From Nocardia pneumoniae NBRC 100136 (GTDB taxonomy: Bacteria; Actinomycetota; Actinomycetes; Mycobacteriales; Mycobacteriaceae), in NCBI RefSeq assembly GCF_000308755.1, contig NZ_BAGF01000060.1, positions 1-58,039 on the forward strand: a stretch of DNA of 58,039 nucleotides, in the 5' to 3' direction. The notes below the pieces were generated by a model that was not told the origin of the DNA, searched no databases, and was given only the letters and a program-made list of their open reading frames with translations. Numbering within the stretch: the stretch's first letter is position 1; each line of letters begins with the position of its first letter. Shown piece after piece: positions 9,202 through 16,913 of this stretch. A program made the translations under genes and the position numbers.

Positions 9202-9773
9202 CCCTGCTGCAGGTGATGGCCGCGGACAACCCGGCCGACGTGCGCGTCCGCACCACCGACGACGAAGAGATCGGCACCGAACTGGCCCGGCACGGCATCA
9301 CGTTCGGCCGCTGGCCGGTGGTCGAGAACGCCGCGTCCGTGTCTTCCGACGACCTGCTCGCCCACTACGCGAGCAACGTGGCCGAGCTGAACGAGTCCGG
9401 CCGCTACAAGCACATCGACATCGCGCGCATCCATCCCGACGACACCGACCCGAACTGGCCCCAGATCGCCAAGGGCGCGCGCGGAAAGTTCCTCGACGAG
9501 CACCGGCACGCCGAGGACGAGGTGCGCTTCTTCGCCGCCGGACGCGGCTGCTTCTACCTGCATCTCGGCCACGAGGTCCTGGCCGTGGTGTGCGAGGGCG
9601 GCGACCTGCTCTCGGTGCCCGCGGGCACGCTGCACTGGTTCGACATGGGTGAGCGCCCGGATTTCATCGCCATCCGCTTCTTCGAAGAGGAGGACGGCTG
9701 GGTCGGCGACTTCACCGGCGACAAGATCAGCGCGGGCTTCCCCACCCTCGACGAGCTGCTGACCGCGTCGTGA
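9198..9773 (+). CDS. mtnD: acireductone dioxygenase
   Basis: Metal-dependent cupin of 191 residues that cleaves acireductone to the keto-acid of methionine plus formate. The metal-binding motif HRHAEDEVRFF (His, His, Glu) and the distal His in PAGTLHWFDMG are present, with FYLHLG between. Its ATG overlaps the stop of the mtnA-mtnB fusion (ATGA, 9198-9201) and its end overlaps mtnC (GTGA, 9770-9773), which indicates translational coupling. Length is normal for bacterial acireductone dioxygenases. Confidence 0.95.
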   Translation: MTLLQVMAADNPADVRVRTTDDEEIGTELARHGITFGRWPVVENAASVSSDDLLAHYASNVAELNESGRYKHIDIARIHPDDTDPNWPQIAKGARGKFLDEHRHAEDEVRFFAAGRGCFYLHLGHEVLAVVCEGGDLLSVPAGTLHWFDMGERPDFIAIRFFEEEDGWVGDFTGDKISAGFPTLDELLTAS

Positions 9774-10459
9774 CCGGCGCCGTAGTCGTCGACATCGAGG
9801 GCACCACGAGCCCCACCGCGGCGGTCCGCGAGGACCTGTACGGCTACACCCGGCAAAGGCTTCCGGCGTGGCTGGCCGAGAACAGCTCCGCCGCCGCGCC
9901 CGTGCTGGCCGCGACCAGGCAGCTGGCCGGGCGCCCGGACGCCGACCTCGCCGAGGTCGCCGCGATCCTGCGCGAGTGGCTGGACTCGGACGTGAAGGCC
10001 GAGCCGCTCAAGACCGCCCAGGGCCTCATCTGCGCGGAGGGCTTCCGCAACGGCGCGCTGCACGGCGAGTTCTTCCCGGATGTGCCGCCCGCACTCGCCG
10101 CGTGGCACGCCGCTGGGTTCTCGATATACGTCTACTCGTCGGGATCTGTTCGCAACCAACAGGATTGGTTCGCCTTCGCGCGCGGCCGCAGTCTGTCAGG
10201 GCTGATCAGCGGGTACTTCGATCTGTCGACAGCGGGCGGCAAGCGCGAATCCTCGTCCTACGAGAAGATCGCGGGCGCCATCGGCGTTCCGGCCGAGCGC
10301 ATCCTGTTCCTGTCCGACCACCCGGACGAACTCGACGCCGCCGTCGCCGCAGGCTGGCGAGTAGTCGGACTAGCCCGCCCTGGCGAGCCCAATCCCCCAC
10401 GGCCACCGCACCGTTGGGTCAAGACGTTCGCCGACATCGATCCCGCCAGCCAGACCTGA
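9770..10459 (+). CDS. mtnC: 2,3-diketo-5-methylthiopentyl-1-phosphate enolase-phosphatase
   Basis: HAD-superfamily enolase-phosphatase of 229 residues that makes the acireductone used by MtnD. The nucleophile motif is VVVDIEGTTSP (Asp in DIEGT), motif II is YVYSSGSVRNQQ and motif III/IV is LFLSDHPDELDAA, all as in MtnC. The start is GTG. With the preceding genes it completes the steps from methylthioribose-1-phosphate to the 4-methylthio-2-oxobutyrate precursor; no nucleosidase or phosphorylase (mtnN/mtnP) or aminotransferase is encoded in this operon. Confidence 0.94.
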   Translation: MTGAVVVDIEGTTSPTAAVREDLYGYTRQRLPAWLAENSSAAAPVLAATRQLAGRPDADLAEVAAILREWLDSDVKAEPLKTAQGLICAEGFRNGALHGEFFPDVPPALAAWHAAGFSIYVYSSGSVRNQQDWFAFARGRSLSGLISGYFDLSTAGGKRESSSYEKIAGAIGVPAERILFLSDHPDELDAAVAAGWRVVGLARPGEPNPPRPPHRWVKTFADIDPASQT

Positions 10460-10657
10460 TCGCGACACACGCCTTTATCGACAAAGTGACGCAACCACTT
10501 TCATGGACACAGCGGCCCAAACCCATATGTCACATAGCCCCTTGGCTGCGGCGTCGATGAGGTCTAGTCAGTACGGGGACCTGTAACGGGACAACGATAT
10601 CGGCCGAGACAGAGTATGGAGCCGACGCTCGGCCCACCTCATCAGAAAGGCGTATCC

Positions 10658-11317
10658 ATGAGCATAGCGACTGATCGCGTGTGGAGCATTAGAGACGCAA
10701 TACTGCTGTGGTTGTACGAGGAAAATGCTAGCGGTAGTAGCCCACAACAACTCGATCGAAACGCCATCCAAGACACCGCAAGCTGGGCAGCAGAGCCCAT
10801 CAATGATGGCGAACTCCAAAGAGCTGCGGAGTATCTGCTGGATGAGGAGCTCGTCCGAGGGACTCAGACTTTCGGTGGTGGCCTGATCATGCCGCGGATT
10901 ACATCCGCTGGTGAGAAGCTCGTCGCGAGTGGACTTTCGGTCCGCCCCGGCCCGCCGCAGCCCGCAAACACGACCGGCGTTACAAATAATTACAATATAA
11001 CAAACAACGCTCCGGCCCAGGTCGCTATCAACAGCAACGATTTCACGCAAACACTGACCGTCGAGGCCAAAGCCGATCGAGTAAACGCGGTCGCTGATGC
11101 CCTCGACCAGTACATTGCCGGAGAACCGCCCAACGCGGACGAAGTGAGGGAGCTTGCAACGGAGATCCGCAGCGCAGCCGGGGCACCCGAAGAGAACAAG
11201 ACCAAACTCCAAGCGCTCTTGGCTGCTGCAATCGGCGCTGTCACGGCGGCAGCCGGTACCGAGATCGGGCAGCTAGTCACTCAGCTGGCGCTGGGTGCGA
11301 TTCAATCGCTCGGCTAG
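10658..11317 (+). CDS. unknown protein: helical N-terminal domain, Asn-rich linker, hydrophobic C-terminus
   Basis: A 219-residue protein not recognised as a named family. Residues 1-90 look like a winged-helix-type domain (IRDAILLWLYEENASG, LQRAAEYLLDEELVRG, PRITSAGEKLV). Residues 108-135 hold an Asn-rich beta segment (NNYNITNNAPAQVAINSND), a pattern seen in several small bacterial proteins of mobile or defence context. Residues 140-190 are an acidic helical part, and the last 30 residues are Ala/Gly-rich and hydrophobic (ALLAAAIGAVTAAAGTEIGQLV), possibly a membrane-inserting helix. AGAAAGG at 10644-10650 favours the ATG at 10658. Base composition and codon use are clearly less G/C-biased than in the mtn genes, which suggests horizontal acquisition. 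Confidence 0.75.
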   Translation: MSIATDRVWSIRDAILLWLYEENASGSSPQQLDRNAIQDTASWAAEPINDGELQRAAEYLLDEELVRGTQTFGGGLIMPRITSAGEKLVASGLSVRPGPPQPANTTGVTNNYNITNNAPAQVAINSNDFTQTLTVEAKADRVNAVADALDQYIAGEPPNADEVRELATEIRSAAGAPEENKTKLQALLAAAIGAVTAAAGTEIGQLVTQLALGAIQSLG

Positions 11318-11332
11318 ATCGACTCGTCGAAT

Positions 11333-11375
11333 TCCCTTCGACGCGACGATGCGCATCGTCGTTGGTGTCGAGGGA
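11333..11375. terminator. bidirectional hairpin between convergent genes
   Basis: The core is a perfect 18-base palindrome, CGACGATGC joined to GCATCGTCG (11344-11361). Outside it TCCCTTCGAC and GTCGAGGGA pair again with one bulged T. It lies 15 bases after the unknown gene and before the end of the minus-strand cluster, as a two-way terminator would. Confidence 0.65.
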
Positions 11376-11517
11376 TGCCGGTGAGCACATCGACTATGTC
11401 GCCGCTGGATTCAATCATTCCGCCGTTGCAGAGTAACCCAGGCATTTCGTCCGATGGCCCCGGGGCCGTGACCGCGCCTTGGATCGAGGCCCATGCGATC
11501 TGCAGACGTACAAGCGA

Positions 11518-12435
11518 TTATGCGGTTAGCTGCTGGTAGGTGCGGAGGATGCCATCGGTAACGGTCGTGGCGGCTATCCATCCGAGTTCTGTTGCGGCGC
11601 GGCTTGAGTCGAGTGCGCCGTGCTTCCACTCGCCGTCGCGTTCGGGGGCGAAACGTGGCGCGATGGCGGTGCCTGCGGCGGCGTTCACCGCGTCGAGCAG
11701 GGTCAGGACGGATGTGCCTGCACCGGTGCCGATGTTGAACACGGCCTCGGTGCCGGTGTAGTCGGCGGCGGCCATGAAAGCCTCGATGACGTCGGCGACG
11801 TATACGTAGTCCCTGGTTTGTGTGCCGTCGCCGAAGATGGTCGGTGTTTCGCCGCGAGCGATCTGTCCGCAGAAGATCGCGACAACGCCCGCTTCGCCGT
11901 GGGGATCCTGCCGGGGACCGTAGGCGTTGCCGAGCCTCAGCGACAAGTGGCGGGTGCCGTAGAGCCGGTTGAACAGCGACAGATACGCCTCGGCGCAGTA
12001 TTTGCTGATGCCGTATGGCGCTTCGGTCTGCGGGAGCACTGTTTCGATGGTGGGCATGGGTACGCCGTCGCCGTACATCGCGCCGCCGGTGGAGGCCAGG
12101 ATGATGCGGGCACCGACCTGCTGCCCGGCGGTGAGCAGGTTGAGGGTGCCGCCGATGTTCGTGGTCGCGTCGTTCTGGGGGTCGGCCACGGAGTGCCGGA
12201 CGCTGATCTGCGCGGCGAGGTGGAAGATCAGTTCGGGCCGCTCGTCGGTGACGATCTCGGTCATCGTGTTGGCGTCACGGATGTCGGCGACGTGCAGGGT
12301 GACGCCGTCGGGAACGCGGGACTTGTCTCCGCTGGAGAGGTTGTCGATAACGCTGACCGTGTGGCCGTCGCGAATAAGACGGTCGAGCAGGTGAGAGCCG
12401 ATGAAACCGGCACCGCCGGTGATGATCGTGCGCAT
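11518..12435 (-). CDS. NAD-dependent nucleotide-sugar epimerase, GalE-like
   Basis: Extended short-chain dehydrogenase of 305 residues. It has the NAD-binding GGAGFIGSHL at the start, DNLSSGDKSR, the active-site Tyr-Lys pair in APYGISKYCAEAY, and LRLGNAYGPRQDP and RDYVYVADV, typical of UDP-sugar 4-epimerases. It acts in the cytoplasm on an unknown nucleotide sugar. It is the last gene of the minus-strand accessory cluster and begins 12 bp after the FGE-fold gene. With the cluster's 6-dehydrogenase and UXS-like gene it probably adjusts C4 of an oxidised or decarboxylated sugar (inference). Confidence 0.88.
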   Translation of the reverse strand: MRTIITGGAGFIGSHLLDRLIRDGHTVSVIDNLSSGDKSRVPDGVTLHVADIRDANTMTEIVTDERPELIFHLAAQISVRHSVADPQNDATTNIGGTLNLLTAGQQVGARIILASTGGAMYGDGVPMPTIETVLPQTEAPYGISKYCAEAYLSLFNRLYGTRHLSLRLGNAYGPRQDPHGEAGVVAIFCGQIARGETPTIFGDGTQTRDYVYVADVIEAFMAAADYTGTEAVFNIGTGAGTSVLTLLDAVNAAAGTAIAPRFAPERDGEWKHGALDSSRAATELGWIAATTVTDGILRTYQQLTA

Positions 12436-12447
12436 AGGGCAGGAACC

Positions 12448-13317
12448 TTATCCTTCGTCGTGGTTGGGATCGGCGACGCATCGGAAACCGATGTCGAAGC
12501 AGTTGTAGTCGGGCAGGCACGCGATGCGTTCGGTGGTGCGCGTCTGGAAGCGGAAATGCTTCCACGAGCCGCCACGCACCACGCGGTACCGATAGCGCAT
12601 GGCCGCAGCGAATGCCGGATCGTAGGAGCGGTGCGGATCGTAGGGATCGTAGGTGCTGGCAGTCCATTCGGCGATGTTTCCGGACATGTCGGCTACTCCG
12701 AACGGTGAGTCACCGGCTGGGGAGAACTGACCAACCACGGTGGTGGACGGCGCGGGCCCATCGACCGCGTACCGGCGCATCCACCACCGACGCCATCCGT
12801 CTAGATCGGACAGCGGACCAGCCCAGAATTCGGCGCTGTTGGCCCGCGCCGGATCCCACTGTTCGCCCCACGGCCACGGCGACCATCGAGGCCCGTGCGC
12901 GGCATATTCCCATTCGGGCTCTGTAGGCAACCGCTTCCGTGCCCACGAGGCGTAGGCCGTGGCGTCAGCGTGGTCGACATGCACCACAGGATGGTCGGGA
13001 CGCTCAGCCACCGCGTCCACGCCTAGTGCCGGCGTCCTCCAGCAGGTACCGGGTTGCTGGAGCCAGAACGTGGGGCCGTAGACCAGGCCGAACCCCCGAC
13101 GCTCGGCTCTCGTGACGTGCCCGGTCGCATCGACGAATGCCGCATACTGGGCGTTGGTAACCGGCGTCCGATCGATGTAGTAGGCGCTGATGGCACGCGT
13201 GTGCTGCGGTGCTTCGTCCTCGAACCACGTGCGACCGTAGTGCTGCTGGCTGGCGATATCGTCGAGATGCGGTTCGGGAGCGCCGATGTCGACGCGCCCA
13301 CCGGGGATATAGACCAT
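12448..13317 (-). CDS. SUMF1/EgtB/PvdO-fold protein lacking the formylglycine-generating cysteines
   Basis: A 289-residue protein with the formylglycine-generating-enzyme fold: MVYIPGG start, EAPQHTRAISAYYIDRTPVT, RLPTEPEWEYAAHG, PWPWGEQWD, FGVADMSGNIAEWT and VVRGGSW, ending GFRCV. In genuine FGE the two catalytic cysteines follow GGSF; here the segment is GGSWKHFRFQTRTTER, with none. There is also no DinB-like iron-binding domain as in EgtB. The activity is therefore open: a diverged iron- or copper-independent enzyme or a binding protein. The start at 13317 was chosen because the frame upstream only overlaps the MoaD-like gene; GGGAGG lies 13 bases upstream, inside that gene's last codons. 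Ten bases separate the two genes. Confidence 0.82.
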   Translation of the reverse strand: MVYIPGGRVDIGAPEPHLDDIASQQHYGRTWFEDEAPQHTRAISAYYIDRTPVTNAQYAAFVDATGHVTRAERRGFGLVYGPTFWLQQPGTCWRTPALGVDAVAERPDHPVVHVDHADATAYASWARKRLPTEPEWEYAAHGPRWSPWPWGEQWDPARANSAEFWAGPLSDLDGWRRWWMRRYAVDGPAPSTTVVGQFSPAGDSPFGVADMSGNIAEWTASTYDPYDPHRSYDPAFAAAMRYRYRVVRGGSWKHFRFQTRTTERIACLPDYNCFDIGFRCVADPNHDEG

Positions 13318-13327
13318 GCCGTGAATG

Positions 13328-13606
13328 TCAGCCTCCCATGAGGGCGGGAATGATCTCCAACTCACTGTCGTCACCGGTGATCTCAGCGGCGAGTCCGCCA
13401 ATGCTGCGTACGTCGATGTGGTTGAGGCACACGAGAGTCCAGGGCGCCAGGTCACCGTCCTCGGTGATGATTCGTTCTTTGAAGACCGGGAACGTGTCTG
13501 TGAGCCAGGTCAGCGCCTGCCCTACCGTAACTGCGTCGCAGGTCAGACCTGCGAAGTTGCTTCCGGCCAGTGTGCGCCAACTGGCGGGCAGGGTGAACCG
13601 CACCAT
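13328..13606 (-). CDS. ThiS/MoaD-like sulfur carrier protein with Gly-Gly end
   Basis: A 92-residue beta-grasp protein. The N-terminal VRFTLPASWRTLAG, the central VTVGQALTWLTDTFP and the segment DVRSIGGLAAEITGDDSELEIIPALMGG match the MoaD/CysO pattern, and the chain ends exactly in Gly-Gly (residues 91-92). Such tails are adenylated by an E1-like enzyme and converted to a thiocarboxylate that donates sulfur. No E1-like, JAMM protease or rhodanese gene is present nearby, so activation would have to come from elsewhere, as MoeZ does in some thiosugar pathways. It overlaps the upstream reductase as TAATG and sits 10 bp before the FGE-fold gene, which suggests tight coupling. Confidence 0.85.
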   Translation of the reverse strand: MVRFTLPASWRTLAGSNFAGLTCDAVTVGQALTWLTDTFPVFKERIITEDGDLAPWTLVCLNHIDVRSIGGLAAEITGDDSELEIIPALMGG

Positions 13607-14568
13607 TACGGCACCGCCGTTTCGCTGCGGTCGAGTACGTCACGCATCCACGTCAGCGACTGCTGAATGCCGTCGCGCAGAGTTGTGGTGGCACGCCAGC
13701 CGAGAATCGTTGCGGCGCGGCTTGTGTCGGGGCGGCGGACGGTGACCTCTGAATCTCGACCGGGGCCGATCTCCAGTTCCCCTCGCCCAGCGAGGTCGAT
13801 GACAAGTTGCGCGAGTTCTGCGATGGATACCTCGTCCTCGCTGCCGACATTGATCGGCCCGAACTCGTCGACATCGAGCATCGCGAGTAGCGCGGCGACG
13901 AAATCCGCCACGTAGACGAACGAGCGAGTCTGTCTGCCGCCGCCGCTGATGTGCAAGGTTTCACTGCGCAGTGCAGCAGCACAGAATGAGGAGACAACGC
14001 GGCCATCCTCGGGCCACATATTGGGACCGTAGACGTTGAACGGTCGTACAACTCCGACGTTCGTACCTTGACGATGGTGAGCGGCCGCTGCGGCCTCGCT
14101 GACCCGCTTGCCCTCGGTGTAGGCACTGAACGGACCGACTGGGTCGGTGTTGCCCCGATAGTCTTCGTGCTGCGGGTGGACCTGCGGGTCTCCGTATATC
14201 TCGGAACTGGAGGCGATCACCGCACGGGCACTACTCCGGACAGCCAGTTCCAAGGCGTTCAATGTCCCGATCGTGGCAGCGCGGATGGTGTCGATGGGCA
14301 TAGCCGTGTTGGCTTTGGGACTGGCTGGGCATGCCAGATGCACGATATGGGACACATCCTCGAGACCGGCGAACGCGACGGTGGTGGTGACGTCCGCGGC
14401 GCGGAATTGGAACCGCGGGTTGTCAGTGAAGAGATGAAGATTTGCGTGGTGGCCGGTGGACAGGTTGTCGATCGCGGTCACGCGGTGCCCGCGATCGAGC
14501 AGTGCCCGGCACAAATGCGAACCGATGAATCCGGCGCCGCCAGTGACAACGGTGTGGTCGGTACTCAC
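13606..14568 (-). CDS. NAD-dependent reductase resembling UDP-glucuronate decarboxylase (UXS)
   Basis: Extended short-chain dehydrogenase of 320 residues. Besides the general NAD motif (GGAGFIGSHL) it carries features of UDP-xylose synthase: HLACPASPKAN near the substrate loop, SSSEIYGDPQVHPQHEDY, and the active-site Tyr-Lys in FSAYTEGKRVSE (UXS has YDEGKR), then RPFNVYGPNM and TRSFVYVADFV. The inferred reaction is oxidative decarboxylation of a UDP-uronic acid to a UDP-pentose. Given the dehydrogenase and deacetylase beside it, an N-acetylated uronate is as likely a substrate as glucuronate. Its stop overlaps the start of the sulfur carrier gene. Confidence 0.85.
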   Translation of the reverse strand: MSTDHTVVTGGAGFIGSHLCRALLDRGHRVTAIDNLSTGHHANLHLFTDNPRFQFRAADVTTTVAFAGLEDVSHIVHLACPASPKANTAMPIDTIRAATIGTLNALELAVRSSARAVIASSSEIYGDPQVHPQHEDYRGNTDPVGPFSAYTEGKRVSEAAAAAHHRQGTNVGVVRPFNVYGPNMWPEDGRVVSSFCAAALRSETLHISGGGRQTRSFVYVADFVAALLAMLDVDEFGPINVGSEDEVSIAELAQLVIDLAGRGELEIGPGRDSEVTVRRPDTSRAATILGWRATTTLRDGIQQSLTWMRDVLDRSETAVP

Positions 14569-14615
14569 GGGTGTTCCTTCCTCTTTGCGGTTGGGTAACT
14601 GAAGCTCATTGACGC

Positions 14616-15917
14616 TCAGAGTCGTTCGACGTTGGGAGCGGGTGGAAGCGCGAAGCAGGCATCGAACACATAGCTGGCGGAGCGGATTAGGTCGTAGTCA
14701 AGTGCGCGGTGAGCCACCAGGACCGCGACAACCGATGCGCGAGCGACCATCTCAACCGTCAACTCCTGCAGCATCGTGGGTACCTCCGAAACCAATGGTT
14801 CGACCACGATCACGTCGGCGCTGAACCGGCGCAGCTCGTCGACTACCTTGAGCGCACTCGATTCACGGAGATCAGGAACGTCGGCCTTATAGGTCACGCC
14901 GACTACGACGATGCAGGCACGGTCGGGCGCATGCTCCCGCCGACGCAGGCCGCTCACGATCCGTCCAGCGACGTAGGTCGGCATGGCGTCGTTGATTCGA
15001 GACGCCGTCTCGACCAGCCGCGCTGGCGCCCCGGATGCCTCTCGGATCGACCATGCGAGGTATCGAGTGTCCGCTGGCAGGCAGTGTCCACCCGCACCGA
15101 TGCTGGGATGAAACTCCATGTACCCGTATGGTTTTGTGGCCGCCAGTCGTAGGGCGTCCCATATGCTCGCGCCGAGCGCGGGCGCGTAGCGGGCAAGCTC
15201 GTTGACCAGAGAGATATTGACCAGCCGGAAGGTGTTCTCGATCAGCTTGGCCAGCTCAGCGGTGCGGATGTCCGGTGCGAGCACGACCTCATCGACGAGA
15301 CCGCGCCAGAACTCCGCGACCACTTCGCGTGATTCGTCGTCGATCCCTGCGACGATCTTCGGAACCGACACCAGCTCCGTAAGCGGGCTACCAGGATTAA
15401 TGCGCTCAGGCGCATATCCGACGCGGATACCAGTACCCACGGTGAATCCGGACGTCTCCAGAATCGGCACCACGACCGTTTCGGTTGTGCCCGGGTAGGT
15501 GGTCGACTCAAGAACAACAGTTGCCCCAGGCCTGAGATACGCGGCCACGGTCTTGCTGGCCGCCTCGACACAGCGCAGATCAGGACGATTGCCATCGGTC
15601 GGTGTCGGTACAGCGATCAGAGCAACGTCGAAACCCTCGAGCGCATCCGAATCGCCAGTCGGGATGAGGCGGCCGGTTGCCAACGCCGCCCGCAGCTGCT
15701 GACCGGTCACGTCCGGGACGTAGGGGTCGCCGTTCTCGAGCCGGAGAACCCGATACGGGTCGGTGTCGAAGGCCACGACCGTGTGCCCAGCCGCAACTGC
15801 GAGCATCACGACCGGCAGGCCCACGTAACCGCATCCAACCACCGCCACACGCCGAGCTGGCACGGCGGCGACAGCGGCTGCGACCGGCAACTGCTCGATT
15901 GAATCGGGTCGCGTCAT
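14616..15917 (-). CDS. UDP-N-acetylglucosamine/UDP-glucose 6-dehydrogenase family protein
   Basis: A 433-residue nucleotide-sugar 6-dehydrogenase. The NAD motif is VGCGYVG (residues 27-33), VPTPTDGNRPDL follows, then ESTTYPGTTE, GYAPERINPG and the catalytic Cys279 in GAGGHCLPADTRYL. The combination of YPGTTE and FRLVNISLVNELA resembles WbpA/WecC-type enzymes that oxidise UDP-HexNAc more than the UDP-glucose enzymes. It would supply a UDP-uronic acid to the UXS-like gene downstream. The second ATG (15917) sits 8 bases after GGAGG and is preferred; an ATG at 15923 overlaps the PIG-L stop. Confidence 0.87.
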   Translation of the reverse strand: MTRPDSIEQLPVAAAVAAVPARRVAVVGCGYVGLPVVMLAVAAGHTVVAFDTDPYRVLRLENGDPYVPDVTGQQLRAALATGRLIPTGDSDALEGFDVALIAVPTPTDGNRPDLRCVEAASKTVAAYLRPGATVVLESTTYPGTTETVVVPILETSGFTVGTGIRVGYAPERINPGSPLTELVSVPKIVAGIDDESREVVAEFWRGLVDEVVLAPDIRTAELAKLIENTFRLVNISLVNELARYAPALGASIWDALRLAATKPYGYMEFHPSIGAGGHCLPADTRYLAWSIREASGAPARLVETASRINDAMPTYVAGRIVSGLRRREHAPDRACIVVVGVTYKADVPDLRESSALKVVDELRRFSADVIVVEPLVSEVPTMLQELTVEMVARASVVAVLVAHRALDYDLIRSASYVFDACFALPPAPNVERL

Positions 15918-15919
15918 GG

Positions 15920-16642
15920 TCATGCCCTCCAGCGCAGGAGGTGGAACGCCTCGGCGTATCGGTAGCCGCTTTGCGCACCACGCAGGACCGCCAGACCACG
16001 CAGGGCTTCCTTGGAGCGGGTGTGTGGGTGCTCGCGCCATTGACTGGCGTGCAGTGCCATCGTGGCAACCTTGCGGTCGACATCGTCGGCGGCGAGTTCG
16101 ACGAAGACATTGCGGACCAGAGCCGGTTGCGCGCTCCAGGAATCGGCGGCCTCCTCATACGTGAGAACCGCCGTCGGCTGGTGCCGAAAGGCGTCCGGTC
16201 CGGGCCTCAGCGCAGTGAGGACTGCCGATGCGACCGCCTGGTGGTCTTGGTTGTAGCTGGTCGGATCCGGTGCGAGAACCACCGACGGTTTGAGGGTGGG
16301 AAACGCCAGCGGATTCCCAGGACGTTCCAGCAGATCTACGAGTTGGCTTCGCGGCAGAATGTCCAGGCGCAAGTTGTGCTTGTCGCCGGGTAGCGCAAGG
16401 TGCCACCCGTCCAGGGAGAAGCTCTCCGCAACCTTCTCGATCTCACGCAACTTCTCGGCCGCAGTTGACCGGCCTGCCAAGGAGAAATCTGCGACCTCAC
16501 CAGCGGTCACATACAGCACATGAACTTCACCGCCCTCACGCTTGACACGGCTGATCAAACCGCCACAGCCGAGGACTTCGTCGTCAGGGTGGGGCGCGAT
16601 GATCAAAACGCGTTGTACATCCCAGTCGAAATACGTTGCCAT
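15920..16642 (-). CDS. PIG-L family N-deacetylase
   Basis: Zinc-dependent deacetylase of 240 residues, LmbE/PIG-L type. The zinc motif APHPDDEVLGCGG (His18, Asp21, with Asp20 as base) is complete, and a later DHQAV supplies the third metal histidine. Family members remove acetyl groups from GlcNAc in mycothiol, glycolipid and antibiotic pathways. As first enzyme gene of the cluster, upstream of a UDP-HexNAc-type dehydrogenase, it probably exposes the amino group of an N-acetylated sugar (inference). Length is normal. Confidence 0.88.
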   Translation of the reverse strand: MATYFDWDVQRVLIIAPHPDDEVLGCGGLISRVKREGGEVHVLYVTAGEVADFSLAGRSTAAEKLREIEKVAESFSLDGWHLALPGDKHNLRLDILPRSQLVDLLERPGNPLAFPTLKPSVVLAPDPTSYNQDHQAVASAVLTALRPGPDAFRHQPTAVLTYEEAADSWSAQPALVRNVFVELAADDVDRKVATMALHASQWREHPHTRSKEALRGLAVLRGAQSGYRYAEAFHLLRWRA

Positions 16643-16693
16643 GCTGAGTTCTCCTCTGTATCAGCGGCTGCCCGTGAAGAGGGCCGAGCAAGG

Positions 16694-16909
16694 TCAGGGC
16701 TCCAGGTAGAGCCGCTCATTCGGCAACCGGGAAAGGCCAGCAGTGTCGCCGGAAATGACGGTTACCGCGTCTGGGTAGTGGTAGGCGCGCCACTCCTGCA
16801 CAAATCGTGACGCCGCGGTCAGGCAGGCAATGAAATCCAGACGGAGATCATGGAATTGAATTGACAGATGCACGTCATCTTCTTTGGGGCGTGGCGACAG
16901 CGGGTCCAT
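16694..16909 (-). CDS. small unknown protein, 71 residues
   Basis: Not recognised. The chain begins MDPLSPRPKEDDVHLSIQFHDLRL and contains an amphipathic stretch (FIACLTAASRFVQEWRAYHYPD) and ends in ERLYLEP. Its ATG starts four bases after the stop of the next unknown gene, which suggests translational coupling and supports it being real. There are no membrane segments, cysteine pairs or known motifs. The PIG-L gene follows after 51 bp. Confidence 0.55.
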   Translation of the reverse strand: MDPLSPRPKEDDVHLSIQFHDLRLDFIACLTAASRFVQEWRAYHYPDAVTVISGDTAGLSRLPNERLYLEP

Positions 16910-16913
16910 GTCG

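Noticed and set aside
12448..13317. Annotation as a formylglycine-generating enzyme for sulfatases
   Set aside because: Both catalytic cysteines are missing and no sulfatase gene is in the window.
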